From: Methylovulum miyakonense HT12
Lineage (GTDB): Bacteria; Pseudomonadota; Gammaproteobacteria; Methylococcales; Methylomonadaceae
DNA length: 64,000 bases
NCBI RefSeq assembly: GCF_000384075.1
Contig: NZ_KB913025.1
Span: 3,657,721 to 3,721,720, forward strand
Direction of reading: 5' to 3'
Of the stretch, positions 52,167 through 62,500 are shown one piece after another (positions within the stretch are counted from its first letter, which is position 1; every line of letters begins with the position of its first letter). Position numbers and translations under genes: made by a program. A model generated the notes under the pieces. It had not been told where the DNA came from and ran no database searches. It saw only the letters and a program-made list of their open reading frames with translations.

Positions 52167-53002
52167 ACGTTTTTCAAAACACCCTTGCGCATCCTAAGAT
52201 AAAAATCCTCCATCACGTCAATAAACGAGCTTTGTTTTTGCCAAAAGCCCGGGAAATCGCCGCCTTTTTTGACCAGCATGGCCGGGATAATGGCGGCTTG
52301 GGCGGGTTCTATGCTGCCCGGTAACGGCTGTCGGCCTTGCCAGAAATGTTTGGCAGCCATGGATTGGGGAAGATCAGCGGGGATGGGACGGGTGTAATAA
52401 CTGTCCACAGGAACCAGCCCTGCCTCCGTACCACTTTTAGCATCGCTTAAGACCTTGCCCAAAGGCGATTTTGCCAGTTCCTGAACCAACTTTTCCGGTG
52501 CCAGGCCGCGCATTTCAAACAGCAAAAACGGGTCTTGATCAAACGCCCCCGCCAGCCGGTAACAGACTCCGGCAATATGCTTGCACGGCACTTCATAATC
52601 GGGGCAATCGCATGCCACCTTAAAATCTTTATAGCTGTTCGGCAATAAATGTACGCCCGTCTCGGCAAACACGGTTTCGATGTTTTCGGGGATTTCGTCC
52701 AATAACAATTTGGCGATAAAGCTCGCCCGTTGCGTGAGTTTTTGGATGATGGTTTGCCATTGCGCGTCGCTCAAATGCCCCAGTTGCACGCTGACTTTAT
52801 AGGTCGGCTCCTTATACACGCCAAAATAGGGATTGACGTTGCCGCGTATGTTGGCCTCGACTTTTCCGTCGTACACCCGCCAGTGCTTGATCCGGTTGTC
52901 GGTGGAATAGGAACGCCCGCGCTGCAAACGTCCGCTGTCGGTAAAATCTTCCAACGCGGCGATAAACTTTTGTCCCCACCAGGTTTTTGCGGCTTTGCCC
53001 AT
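52163..53002 (-). CDS. SWIM zinc-finger protein
   Basis: The 279-residue protein contains CDCPDYEVPCKHIAGVCYRL near residue 130, the CxCx(n)CxH SWIM zinc finger. SWIM proteins of this type are regularly encoded beside SNF2 helicases in bacteria. The ATG follows the SNF2 stop by one nucleotide, so they are one operon. Likely binds DNA or the helicase. Confidence 0.92.
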   Translation of the reverse strand: MGKAAKTWWGQKFIAALEDFTDSGRLQRGRSYSTDNRIKHWRVYDGKVEANIRGNVNPYFGVYKEPTYKVSVQLGHLSDAQWQTIIQKLTQRASFIAKLLLDEIPENIETVFAETGVHLLPNSYKDFKVACDCPDYEVPCKHIAGVCYRLAGAFDQDPFLLFEMRGLAPEKLVQELAKSPLGKVLSDAKSGTEAGLVPVDSYYTRPIPADLPQSMAAKHFWQGRQPLPGSIEPAQAAIIPAMLVKKGGDFPGFWQKQSSFIDVMEDFYLRMRKGVLKNV

Positions 53003-53003
53003 G

Positions 53004-56000
53004 TCAGTCTTCCATAATGCTGTGTTTGTTGAGGGCGATCAGTTCTTTAAACGCCCGGTTGTCGAGTTTGGTCAGCCAGCTTTCGTCATTACCGACGATG
53101 CTGTCCGCCACTTTTTGTTTGTCGCTGATCATTTGGTCGATGCGTTCTTCCAGCGTCCCCAAGGTGATGAATTTATGCACGAAGACATTTTTTTGCTGGC
53201 CGATACGGAAGGCGCGGTCTGTGGCCTGGTTTTCGACGGCGGGGTTCCACCAGCGGTCAAAATGGAAGACATGGTTGGCCCGTGTCAAGGTGATGCCCAC
53301 CCCGCCCGCTTTCAGCGACAAGATAAACACCGCAGACCCGGTGTCTGGATTTTGGAAGTCGGCGATCATCTGTTCGCGTTTGCTGCGTTGCGTACCGCCG
53401 TGCAGATAGTAGGTTTTATAGTGTTTGTCGCGGCTTAGGTAACGGTTCAGATGCTCGCCGATTTCGGTGAATTGGGTAAACACCAGGACGCTGTCGCCTT
53501 CCGCCAGCGCTTCTTCCAGCATGTCGCCGATGCGCTCCAGCTTATGCGAACGCTCCGGTGTGAATGCGCTGCCGTCCTGTAAAAACTGCATCGGATGGTT
53601 GCAGATTTGTTTCAGTTTCATCAAGGTGGACAGCATCAAGCCCTGGCGTTGGATGCCTTCGGCTTCTTCCAGTTGTTTGACCACGTCCTGCACCACCACT
53701 TCATACAAGGAAGCCTGTTCCTTGCTGAGGTTGCAGTAAATTTTGTTGTCGATTTTGTCCGGCAAGTCTTTGATGATGTTCTTGTCGGTTTTTAAACGCC
53801 GCAAGATAAACGGCTGGATTAGCCGTTTCAGTATCGCCGATTGGACAGGGTCATTGTCACGCTGCACGGGCAACTCATAGGTTTTACGGAACTGCGCCTG
53901 TTTGCCTAAATAGCCGGGGTTTAGGAAGTTGAAAATCGACCATAAATCCATCAGGCGGTTTTCCACGGGCGTACCCGTCAAGGCCAGACGCGACTCGGCG
54001 GGCAATTTTAAGATGGCTTTGGTTTGCGCGGCGGTGGGGTTTTTGATGTTTTGCGCTTCGTCCAAAACAATCCGCCGCCAGATCTGTGCTTCCAGCAGTT
54101 TGTTGTCTTTGCGGGCCAAGGTGTACGAGGTGATCAGCACGTCGTGCCGCCCGCACAGTTCGGTGAAAGTGGCGACATTTTGTTCGCGGCGGCTGCCGTG
54201 GTGGATCAAGGCGGTCAATTGCGGGGCGAATTTTTCCAGTTCTTTCTGCCAATTGCCGATCACCGAGGTGGGGGCGATCAGCAGGGTCGGCGCGGGCTTA
54301 TCTTGGTCTTGCTCGCGCTCTAACAATAATAGGCTAATGACTTGCATGGTTTTCCCCAAACCCATGTCATCCGCCAAGCAGCCGTTCAGCCCCAAACGTT
54401 CCAGATAACGCAACCACGCCACGCCGCGTTTTTGATAATCGCGCAACTGGGCGTTGAGCATTGCCGGATTGTCTATCAGCTCCAACTGGCTGGTGTCGGA
54501 CAATTTCGCCAGCATTTGCGCCAAGCTGTCGTGGACATCCAATTCAAAACTATCGGCTTCTTCCGCCAGCTTTTTCAGCAAATCCTGCATAGCCCAATCC
54601 GGCCTATCCTGGGGCTGCTGCATAAACGCCAGCATCTCCTGCATGGAATCCCTATCCAATTGCATCCATTGGCCACGGAAATACACCAGCGGCGCTTTGG
54701 CCTCGACCAATTGTTGCCATTCTTCGGGGCTTAGGGTTTCATCGCCCAAGGCCAGCTCGTACTGGTAGTCGGTCAGGGTGTCCATGGAAAAATAGCCTTT
54801 TGCCGCCGCGGGTTTGGCTGTGCTTTTCCCGGTACGCAGCCGGATCTTGGCGCGGCGGCGGCCTTTGGGCGTGAGCCAAGCCGGGATAATGACTTTAAAT
54901 CCTGCATCTTCCAGTAGCCAGGCACTTTCTTGTAGGAATTCAAACGTTTCATCCAAACTCAGTTGCACACTGTCCGGTTTGCTGCCTTCCATGCCTTGCC
55001 AGAGTTTGGGATAGATACGGGCGGCTTGCGCCAAATTGACCAATATCTGTTGTTCAACCGTTGCCCCGGAAGCTTGTTGCAATAATTGGCAGAAATGGCT
55101 TTTCTGCGCCCAAAAATCCGCCAAATCGATTTTCAGCGACGGGTCTTGCTGCGAGGACAAAAAGAACGCCAAGCGCCATTGGTCAACGCGTTCGGCGGGA
55201 GCTTCCAATAATTGCAAACCTAATTGCAAGGCATTGTGCGATGGTGTCCCCAGCAGTTTTTGTTGCCATTGCCGCCAAGCAATAAATTCATCCGGCACTT
55301 GCAGGCATGTCCTGATGCTTCCCTCGGTTAGTTTATGAAACAATATCGTTTCCAAGAAGTCATCACGGACTTTTTTCACGAACACGTCCGGCATATCCTT
55401 GGCGGCAGCCGCCAGTGTGTCGTCCACCAGCACCTCGGCAACATGCCTCAACACCGATTCGGCTTGGTAGTGCTGGCTGCAAACCAGCGGCATGGAAGCA
55501 AGCGCCCTTTGGATCAGGCTTTCGTAGCCGCTGGACACGATTTGCCAACGCCGATAAAAGCTGATGTTTTTGCCCGATTTTTGGCTCAGTAACATCGGCA
55601 GGTATTGGTCTTTGGCAAGAAATTGTTTCAGGGACTGGCTAAACCAATACCAAAACACAAAATCACTACCGAGCCGGACATTGCTGACTTGGTAACAGGA
55701 CAAGAAATGGATGTTGTTGATGGTCTTAAGCGGACTAGACAAGAGATAAGCGTAAACCTGCCACGTTTGCAAAATGACCTCGCCTTCGATATCGACAGCC
55801 TGCAATTCAGGGGAAGGCAAAGGTTTGCCCGCGTAAGTGGGCAATAACAGCGGCACCATTGTCCCCAGATTTGGCTTGATGCCAGCCACCGCCAATTCGG
55901 TTGATAAATAAGCCAGGCAGGCTTTTTCTGTTAAATGCTGAGGATGCACTGCGTCAGAAACCTTGATGCGGACTTCGTCGCTTTCTACCCACAGATAAAA

Positions 56001-56063
56001 TGCGCCGGATTGGATAAAATCTTGGGTAGCTTGTGGCAACCAAATGCCATGGATGATATTCAT
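53004..56063 (-). CDS. SNF2-family helicase
   Basis: The 1019-residue protein has an N-terminal unknown region, an SNF2-helicase-associated domain (about 400-510: APLVYFRGQWMQLDRDSMQEMLAFM), the ATPase lobe with LADDMGLGKTMQ near 567 and VLDEAQNIKNP near 668, LTGTPVENRLMDLWSIFNFLNPG, and helicase C with LSLKAGGVGITLTRANHVFHFDRWWNPAVENQATDRAFRIGQ. All SF2 motifs are intact. It is an ATP-driven DNA translocase, possibly in repair or transcription recycling, and is paired with the SWIM protein. Confidence 0.95.
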   Translation of the reverse strand: MNIIHGIWLPQATQDFIQSGAFYLWVESDEVRIKVSDAVHPQHLTEKACLAYLSTELAVAGIKPNLGTMVPLLLPTYAGKPLPSPELQAVDIEGEVILQTWQVYAYLLSSPLKTINNIHFLSCYQVSNVRLGSDFVFWYWFSQSLKQFLAKDQYLPMLLSQKSGKNISFYRRWQIVSSGYESLIQRALASMPLVCSQHYQAESVLRHVAEVLVDDTLAAAAKDMPDVFVKKVRDDFLETILFHKLTEGSIRTCLQVPDEFIAWRQWQQKLLGTPSHNALQLGLQLLEAPAERVDQWRLAFFLSSQQDPSLKIDLADFWAQKSHFCQLLQQASGATVEQQILVNLAQAARIYPKLWQGMEGSKPDSVQLSLDETFEFLQESAWLLEDAGFKVIIPAWLTPKGRRRAKIRLRTGKSTAKPAAAKGYFSMDTLTDYQYELALGDETLSPEEWQQLVEAKAPLVYFRGQWMQLDRDSMQEMLAFMQQPQDRPDWAMQDLLKKLAEEADSFELDVHDSLAQMLAKLSDTSQLELIDNPAMLNAQLRDYQKRGVAWLRYLERLGLNGCLADDMGLGKTMQVISLLLLEREQDQDKPAPTLLIAPTSVIGNWQKELEKFAPQLTALIHHGSRREQNVATFTELCGRHDVLITSYTLARKDNKLLEAQIWRRIVLDEAQNIKNPTAAQTKAILKLPAESRLALTGTPVENRLMDLWSIFNFLNPGYLGKQAQFRKTYELPVQRDNDPVQSAILKRLIQPFILRRLKTDKNIIKDLPDKIDNKIYCNLSKEQASLYEVVVQDVVKQLEEAEGIQRQGLMLSTLMKLKQICNHPMQFLQDGSAFTPERSHKLERIGDMLEEALAEGDSVLVFTQFTEIGEHLNRYLSRDKHYKTYYLHGGTQRSKREQMIADFQNPDTGSAVFILSLKAGGVGITLTRANHVFHFDRWWNPAVENQATDRAFRIGQQKNVFVHKFITLGTLEERIDQMISDKQKVADSIVGNDESWLTKLDNRAFKELIALNKHSIMED

Positions 56064-56110
56064 GAATAATGAAAACAGAAAAATATATTTGGGATTGGCT
56101 CTGGTGGCTG

Positions 56111-56340
56111 TCAGTCAGGTTCGGCCAAAATGGCACGGACGGTTTCCAGCGCCATCATGAGCGCCACCGGCTGGTGATTCCAGGAAGCCGTATGTAGGCT
56201 ATAGTAGCCAATCACGTTCCCTGCATGCAACACCACTCGCGTGACAGCCCTACCATGCTTCTTGAAGGCATGCCTTTTGAGCTATTCGTTCAGGGAGAAT
56301 TCTTCGCTATCGAAACCCGACACGTCTAGGCCTGTTGCGA
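56111..56340 (-). pseudogene. relic of a GNAT-family toxin (TacT-like)
   Basis: On the minus strand, TGLDVSGFDSEEFSLNE is followed by an in-frame TAG (56282-56284, where Trp is usual) and then LKRHAFKKHGRAVTRV, VIGYYSL and ALMMALETVRAILAEPD with a TGA at 56111. These are landmarks of type II toxin GNAT acetyltransferases (FDCGNxxLNxWL, RTFVxxxGxVxGYYSL, TLMLxLxxxRAAL). About 80 residues between GYYSL and the C-terminal helix are missing. No antitoxin gene remains. Confidence 0.75.
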
Positions 56341-56424
56341 TTGGCGCTGGCGGCTTAAGATCGGGTGCTGACGCTTCGTAAAATACGGAAGCGCATTTTA
56401 ACGCCATATAGGCACATTTATTTC

Positions 56425-56584
56425 AAACGGTCAGGTTTTCGGTTTTTGTATGAGAGTTCTATTGTTGGTTTCAAAAAAACCAATTGAGTCCCCCCTCTTT
56501 GAAAAAGAGGGGTTAGGGGAGATTTTTTGCACTTTGGGCGCTTTTTCAAAGGGAGATGATAAAAAACGGAAACTTGACCGTTCA
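56425..56584. mobile_element. MITE-like element, copy B
   Basis: AAACGGTCAGGTTTTCGG (from 56425) and ACGGAAACTTGACCGTTC (to 56583) form imperfect inverted termini matching copy A. The interior differs from copy A: it contains CCCCTCTTTGAAAAAGAGGGG (about 56494-56514) and a GCGCTTTTTCAAAGGGAG stretch. Shared ends with different cores suggest that the ends alone are mobilised. Confidence 0.65.
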
Positions 56585-56873
56585 GGGCATATGCCAACAT
56601 CAACCGTCCGTACGTCCTATGGGCGGTTAGGGCATTGGAACACAAATGAGTAATAAATGGGATTTACAATAATCTATGATGTGTGGTTTCGTCACAGATC
56701 CCGTAATCCTTGGGCCATACAAGGATCCCTGATTACGACAAACCCCATTCAATGCTTATTGTGCATAAGTTCCTATGTATACCCTTTGCACTTCAATCTC
56801 GGGCGATGCTTGAGTGTAAGAAAGCAATTTGATACTGTGCCGCTATTACTGACATAGCCCACGGAGTTTTATT
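56585..56873. other. intergenic region, no gene recognised
   Basis: Contains a short ATCCTTG/CAAGGAT inverted repeat at about 56706-56726 and no credible coding frame. It probably includes the promoter of the small membrane protein. Confidence 0.45.
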
Positions 56874-57158
56874 ATGATTGGCACAATTACCGCTTTCCTG
56901 ATCGCCTATTGGTTTTACAAAAAGGCCGAAGCGACCGGGAAGAACCCCTTGTCCGCCGCCGGATTAGGTTTTCTGTCCTATCTGATCCCCTGTATGGTCT
57001 GGACTTTAACCGTAACCCCCGGCCTACGTGATGCGGTTGACCATAATCCAGGCACCCTGTCCGGCTTGATTGTCAATTACGCTTATATCTTGGTGGGCGC
57101 TGCCTGCGCTATCGGGATCAAATTTTTGCATTTCAAACCATCCAACGTAACAAGCTAA
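56874..57158 (+). CDS. small three-helix membrane protein of unknown function
   Basis: The 94-residue product has three hydrophobic helices (about 3-16, 30-46 and 65-86) and short polar loops (FYKKAEATGKNPLSAA). ATG 56874 follows ACGGAG at a suitable distance. The YWFYKKAEATGKNP motif looks conserved in appearance, but I know no functional family. Confidence 0.7.
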   Translation: MIGTITAFLIAYWFYKKAEATGKNPLSAAGLGFLSYLIPCMVWTLTVTPGLRDAVDHNPGTLSGLIVNYAYILVGAACAIGIKFLHFKPSNVTS

Positions 57159-57235
57159 GATACGCCGAGGCACGGAGGAGATGTAGGTAATAACCACTCC
57201 TCGCCAGATACATCCAACCGTAGGAATCAGAAAGC

Positions 57236-57889
57236 ATGTGCGGGCGTTTTTATTTAATAGCCAAACCGGATGACATCATCGGGCATTTTCACTTGCAGAA
57301 ACTGCCAAGCTACCAGCCTAGCTACAACATTACCCCCGCCCAAAAAATCCTCACCATCGTCGGGTTGGAGGATAGCTCCTTAAAAGCGGTCAATTTGTTC
57401 TGGGGCTTAGTGCCATCCTGGTCTAAAGACAGCAAGAACAGCCACCACCTGATTAACGCCCGTGCGGAAACGGTCAGCGAAAAGCCCTCGTTTCGGGCGG
57501 CGTTCCATAAGCGGCGTTGCCTGGTCGTCGCCAGCGGATTTTACGAGTGGGCAAAAACAGAATCCGGCAAGCAAGCGTTTAACATCCACCGCCAAGACAA
57601 GCAGCCCTTTGCCTTTGCCGGGCTTTGGGAGCATTGGGAGCACGAACAAGGCACGTTATATTCCTGCACGATCATCACGGCCCAGGCCACGGGCATCATG
57701 CAACCCATCCATGAACGGATGCCCGTGGTTATTTCACCGGATCACTACCGGCCATGGCTGGATAAGGCCACGGACGGACAACACGCCTTGCCACTGCTCA
57801 ACAATGAGGCCTATGCCCAAATGCTGGCGACCCCCGTCAGTGATTGGGTGAACAATCCCCGGCATGATGATGAAAGGTGTTTGCAGTGA
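57236..57889 (+). CDS. yedK: SRAP-domain abasic-site DNA-protein crosslink protein (YedK/HMCES-like)
   Basis: The 217-residue protein begins MCGRFYL, with Cys2 as the nucleophile exposed after Met removal, then YNITPAQKILTI, NARAETVSEKPSFRAAFHKRRCLVVASGFYEW and HERMPVV (conserved His). It forms protective crosslinks at abasic sites in single-stranded DNA. All catalytic landmarks (Cys2, Asn in NARAET, Glu in FYEW, His in HERMP) are present. SOS control is not evident from the sequence. Confidence 0.95.
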   Translation: MCGRFYLIAKPDDIIGHFHLQKLPSYQPSYNITPAQKILTIVGLEDSSLKAVNLFWGLVPSWSKDSKNSHHLINARAETVSEKPSFRAAFHKRRCLVVASGFYEWAKTESGKQAFNIHRQDKQPFAFAGLWEHWEHEQGTLYSCTIITAQATGIMQPIHERMPVVISPDHYRPWLDKATDGQHALPLLNNEAYAQMLATPVSDWVNNPRHDDERCLQ

Positions 57890-57946
57890 CTGGAACGTTG
57901 CCAATCTGCACGTTCTGGCCAACGGACGATTGCAGGAAAAAACCGC

Positions 57947-59161
57947 TTAGCGGGGCGCCCGTGCGACACGGGCAAGATTATCCGGTTTCTGATGGGCATC
58001 GGCGACACTCACCTGTTCGCCGTCGACCAACAAATCCGACGGGCTAGCCACCAAGGTATCATCCGGCGAGATACCTTCCAAGACTTCAACTTCCCGCCCA
58101 AAATCACGGCCCAACTTGACGGGACGGAAAGCAATGCGCTTTTCGGTATTGACCACAGCCACATACGCCCCCGCCTTATCAATCACCAAGACATTGGCAG
58201 GCACCACTAAAGGGTTCGCTTTTCCGACCACGTTGATCGAGATTTCCGCATACGAACCGGGCAACAGTTTGCCGTCAGGGTTAGGCAGGGTAATGTCCAC
58301 TTGGCGGGAACGGTTGACGGGGTCCAATGCCCCGGAAACATGGTCGATACGGGCGGCGAGGGTTTTGCCTTGGGCTTCAATCAAGCGCACCGACACTTCC
58401 TGGCCGTCCTTGATTTCGTTGGCATAAGCTTGCGGCACCCAAACCGTCAGGCGTAGCGGGTCGGTTTGCGTCAGCGCGAACAGTTCCTGGGTACCGGCGT
58501 TAATCAGCCCGCCCAATTCGACCGCCCGGCGGGTAATGACGCCAGAAAAAGGCGCGGTGATGCGGCGGTAGCCTTCGATTTTCTCCAGGCGTTTGACATT
58601 GGCGTCGGCGGCCGCCAAATCGGCTTGCGCTTGCAGGACGGCGCTGCGTTTTTCGTCAAACTCCTGTTGCACGACGCTGTCGGTTTCGTTCAACAGCGTC
58701 CAGCGTTTCAGGGTTGATTTCGCCAGTTCCAGCCTGGCTTTAACCTGTGCCTGGGCGGCCCGACCTTGCGCCAATTCATCTTCCAATTCCGGCACGTCAA
58801 TCACCGCCAGCAGCTCGCCTTTTTTGACCGGGTCGCCGATGGTCTTGTGCCAGGCGCTCAGATAACCGTTGCTACGCGCATAAATTTGCGTTTCCGTGTT
58901 GCCGCGCAAACTGGCGGGCAAGACGATTTTGCGCGAGCTTTCGCCGGGACGCGAACGCACGGCAATCACGCTACGCGGCAAGCTGGCGATAGTGCGTTGC
59001 TGCAAATCCTTGGCTTCACTCTGGTTAAGCACTAAGCGCCAGCAACCCGCCAGCAATAAAAACAAGGCCAGGAAAATGGTTGTCCGTTTGACCGCAACCA
59101 AAGTGCGTTGCGGGTTCTCGACGGACGGTAAAGCAAAAGTGTGGGTTTGACGATGATTCAT
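57947..59161 (-). CDS. RND-type periplasmic adaptor (membrane fusion protein)
   Basis: The 404-residue protein has an N-terminal membrane helix or lipoprotein-like segment (LALFLLLAGC), then IYARSNGYLSAWHKTIGDPVKKGELLAVID (lipoyl half), an alpha-hairpin with QQEFDEKRSAVLQAQADLAAADANVKRLE, and RITAPFSGVITRRAVELGGLINAG. It is the partner of the RND pump encoded upstream, separated from it by a 320-bp palindromic element. No outer-membrane factor lies beside it, so the NodT-type protein at 46304 or one elsewhere must serve. Confidence 0.93.
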   Translation of the reverse strand: MNHRQTHTFALPSVENPQRTLVAVKRTTIFLALFLLLAGCWRLVLNQSEAKDLQQRTIASLPRSVIAVRSRPGESSRKIVLPASLRGNTETQIYARSNGYLSAWHKTIGDPVKKGELLAVIDVPELEDELAQGRAAQAQVKARLELAKSTLKRWTLLNETDSVVQQEFDEKRSAVLQAQADLAAADANVKRLEKIEGYRRITAPFSGVITRRAVELGGLINAGTQELFALTQTDPLRLTVWVPQAYANEIKDGQEVSVRLIEAQGKTLAARIDHVSGALDPVNRSRQVDITLPNPDGKLLPGSYAEISINVVGKANPLVVPANVLVIDKAGAYVAVVNTEKRIAFRPVKLGRDFGREVEVLEGISPDDTLVASPSDLLVDGEQVSVADAHQKPDNLARVARAPR

Positions 59162-59180
59162 GGCAGTCTCATTTAGTAAC

Positions 59181-59500
59181 TGATGTTACGCAGTCATTTT
59201 TGTCTTGTTGAAAAATGGGCTGTAGAGTCGCTATCGCGACAGTTTATTTAAAGTCGGTTTCCGCACCGACAAGCGGGATACTTTCTTTTGCGCCGCCAAA
59301 AGAAAGTATCCAAAGAAAAGGCGGCCCGATTGCCGCTTTTGCCTTGCGCTCCTCGATTTTGTCGGGGATCGGCAGAAGGGGCTTCCTGCCCCTCTGCCGA
59401 TGCGCGGCTTCCCTGCCGCGCCCCTGCGGGCTGATCCCGACAAAATCTGCGGTGCTCAGCGCGGCAGACGGGAATAAAAAGACGTTACTGCGTAACGTCA
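59181..59500. mobile_element. 320-bp non-autonomous element with terminal inverted repeats
   Basis: TGATGTTACGCAGT (59181-59194) and ACTGCGTAACGTCA (59487-59500) are inverted with one mismatch. Inside are GATACTTTCTTTTG/CAAAAGAAAGTATC (about 59277-59311) and nested stems with GATTTTGTCGGGGATC/GATCCCGACAAAATC arms (about 59355-59448). No coding sequence. The right end supplies the stop codon of the RND pump gene. A clear target duplication was not found. Confidence 0.65.
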
Positions 59501-62500
59501 GTCAGTAATAAGGATGGCGCGGTTCGAATAACGGCGGTCTAGCCAGCGGTGGGTACCGGCGAAAACCAGCGGGACAAACAGCAACGTGGAAACCGTGGCG
59601 AACATCAAACCGCCAATGACCGCACGGCCTAACGGGGCGTTTTGCTCGGCGCCTTCGCCCCAGCCGACCGCCATCGGCAACATGCCGACGATCATCGCAA
59701 AAGCGGTCATCAGCACCGGACGCAAGCGGGTCGCGGCGGCTTCCAAAGCAGCCATCACCGGCGTCACGCCATCACCCAGACGGGTGCGGGCGAAGGACAC
59801 CAGCAAGATGCTATTGGCGGTGACCACGCCCATAGCCATGATGCTGCCGGTCAAGGCCGGGATGCTCAGCGTGGTGCCGGTCAGGAACAAAGTCCAGGCG
59901 ATGCCCGCCAACGCGGCTGGCAAGGCGCTGACGATGATGAACGGATCCAGCCAGGACTGGAAATTGACCACCAGCAACAGATACAGCAACACGATGGCGA
60001 CGGCCAGCCCGGTCGCCAGGCCGATAAACGAACTGTTAAGCGTCTGGATTTGCCCGCGCACCGCCAACTCGACGCCGCGCGGCAATTTCGCTTGGCTGTC
60101 GGCAATCAATTGGTCAATTTCGACGCTGACCGAACCCAAATCACGGCCTTCGACGCCAGCGTAAATGTTAAACACATTGTTGGCATTAAAATGCGTCACC
60201 ATCGCCAGTTGCACCGAGCGTTTCAGGCTCACCAAGTTGCCCAGCACTTGCGGCTGGTTATTATCGGCACCGCCCACTGGCGTGCGCATCAGCGCGTCGA
60301 TGCTGTCCAAATCCAGCGGGTTGCCCATGACGCCGATGTTGACGGTATTGCCATTATTCGGGTTTAACCAATAAGTCGGCGCGGTTTGCATGCTGCCGCT
60401 CAACGTCAGCAACAGGTTTTGCGCCAAATCCCGCGCCGACAAGCCCAGTTGCTGGAGCTGCGGGCGGTTCATTTCCAAAGCCAAGGCGGGCTTGTTGCTG
60501 CGTTGGTAGATATGGGCGTCGACGATACCGGGGATTTGCCGGATGCGGTTATTGAGTCCGACCACCAACGGCATCACTTCATCGGGTTTGCCGCCGACAA
60601 ACTGGATGTCGATAGGCGCCGGAATCCCGAAATTAAGGGTTTGGCTGACCTGGTCGGCGGGTTGGAAAAAAAATTCGATGCCCGGAAAGCGTTTGGGCAA
60701 TTCGGCGCGCAAGGCTTTGATGTAATCGGCGCTAGGCGCATGGCCGCCAGCGCGTAGCGAAATCATGATTTCGGTGTCGGCGGTCTCCACCGTGCCGGAG
60801 TTGCCGAACAAAGTGTTCCTAGTGCTGTACGGGCCGCCGATGATGTCCAGCATATCGGCCAGCTCCGCGGCGGGGATGCGTTCGCGGATGGCTGTCTCCA
60901 CCTCGTCTATCAATTGCGGCATTTCTTCTATCCGTGTACCGGACGGTGCACGGACATGCAGCCTGATTTGCCCGGCATCCACCGCCGGGAACAAATCCCG
61001 GCCCAGCAAAGGCGTGAGCGCCAACGACAGCAGGCAAAACCCTAAAAAAGCCGAGCCGTACAGTAATCGGGCTTTTAGCAAATGGCTTAACAGCACGACA
61101 TAGTGGCCGCGCAAGGTTTCAAAGCTTTGTTCGAAAGCCTGGTGGATTTGTGTAAAGGCGAAAGCAATGGCATGGGCCGACGCTTGCCCTTTATGGCCAT
61201 GATGCCCGGCCATCATATACATCACCAGCGTCGGCACCAAGGTCCGCGACAATAAATAAGACGCCAGCATCGCGAACACCACCGCTTCCGCCATCGGCAC
61301 GAACAGGCTGCGGGCGACGCCGGTCAGGAAAAACATCGGCACAAACACGATGCAGATACACAAAGTCGACACGAACGCTGGCATGGCAATTTCCGCCGCG
61401 CCATCCAAAATCGCCTGATGCGGGTTTTTGCCCATCAGCATTTGCCGCTCGATGTTTTCGATTTCGACCGTGGCGTCGTCCACCAAGATGCCCACCGCCA
61501 GCGCCAAACCGCCCATCGTCATCAGGTTGATGGTTTCGCCCAGCAAATACAGCACGATCAGCGAACACATAATCGACAGCGGGATCGACACGGCAATAAT
61601 GCAGGTGCTGCGCCAGTTGCCGAGGAACAGCAAAATCATCGCCGCTGTCAAGCCTGCGGCAATCAGGGCCTCGTGCAGCACGTTGCCGATTGCCGCCTTG
61701 ACGAACAAGGACTGGTCGAACATCAGTTTCATATTGATGCCCTCGGGCATTTGCGCGAGCATCGTCGGGATGGACTCTTTGACAAAGTCCACCACGTCCA
61801 AGGACGAGACATTGCCGCGTTTGAAAACGGAATTCAGGATACCGCGTTCGCCGTTTTGGCGGGCGATGGTCGTGGTCGGCGCCGAACCGTCGCGCACGTT
61901 CGCCACATCGCGTATCAGCGTGGTGTCGCCGTTGGCCGTGCGCACCGGAATATCGCCAACTGTAGGGATAGCCGCAATCGCGCCGTTTAATGTGACATCG
62001 TACTCGGTCGGGCCAATCTTGATAGTCCCGGTCGGCAAGATCAGGTTCTGCACCGCCATCGCATCGACCAAATCGGCGGGGGCAAGCCCGCGTGCCAGCA
62101 AGGCGGGCGTATCGACATCAACGGTGATCTGGCGGCTTTTGGAGCCGAACGGGTTAGTGACGGCAACCCCGCGCTTGGATTGCAACACATTGCGGACGAC
62201 ATTATTGGTGAAATCGTTCACTTCCGTTTCCGGCACGGTGCTGCTGGAAATGCCCAGTTGCACCAACGGCAAATCGGAAGCCGAATATTGGATGATCTGC
62301 GGCGGGGCGGTGCTGGTAGGCAACGAACGGTAAACCGAGTTGCTGCTGGACATCACCTGGGCAAGCGCCGTGCGGATGTCGGTATCGGGATGGAAAAACA
62401 CTTTGATGACCGAGGAGCCGCCAAAAGACAGCGATTCGCTATGCTCGATGCCGTCAATCAAGGACATGGAGCGTTCCACCGACCCGGCGAGACGGTCGGC

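Noticed and set aside
57407-57649. Antisense frames over the SRAP gene and similar overlapping frames throughout
   Set aside because: They lie wholly within well-supported genes and follow from the GC-rich codon use of the opposite strand.
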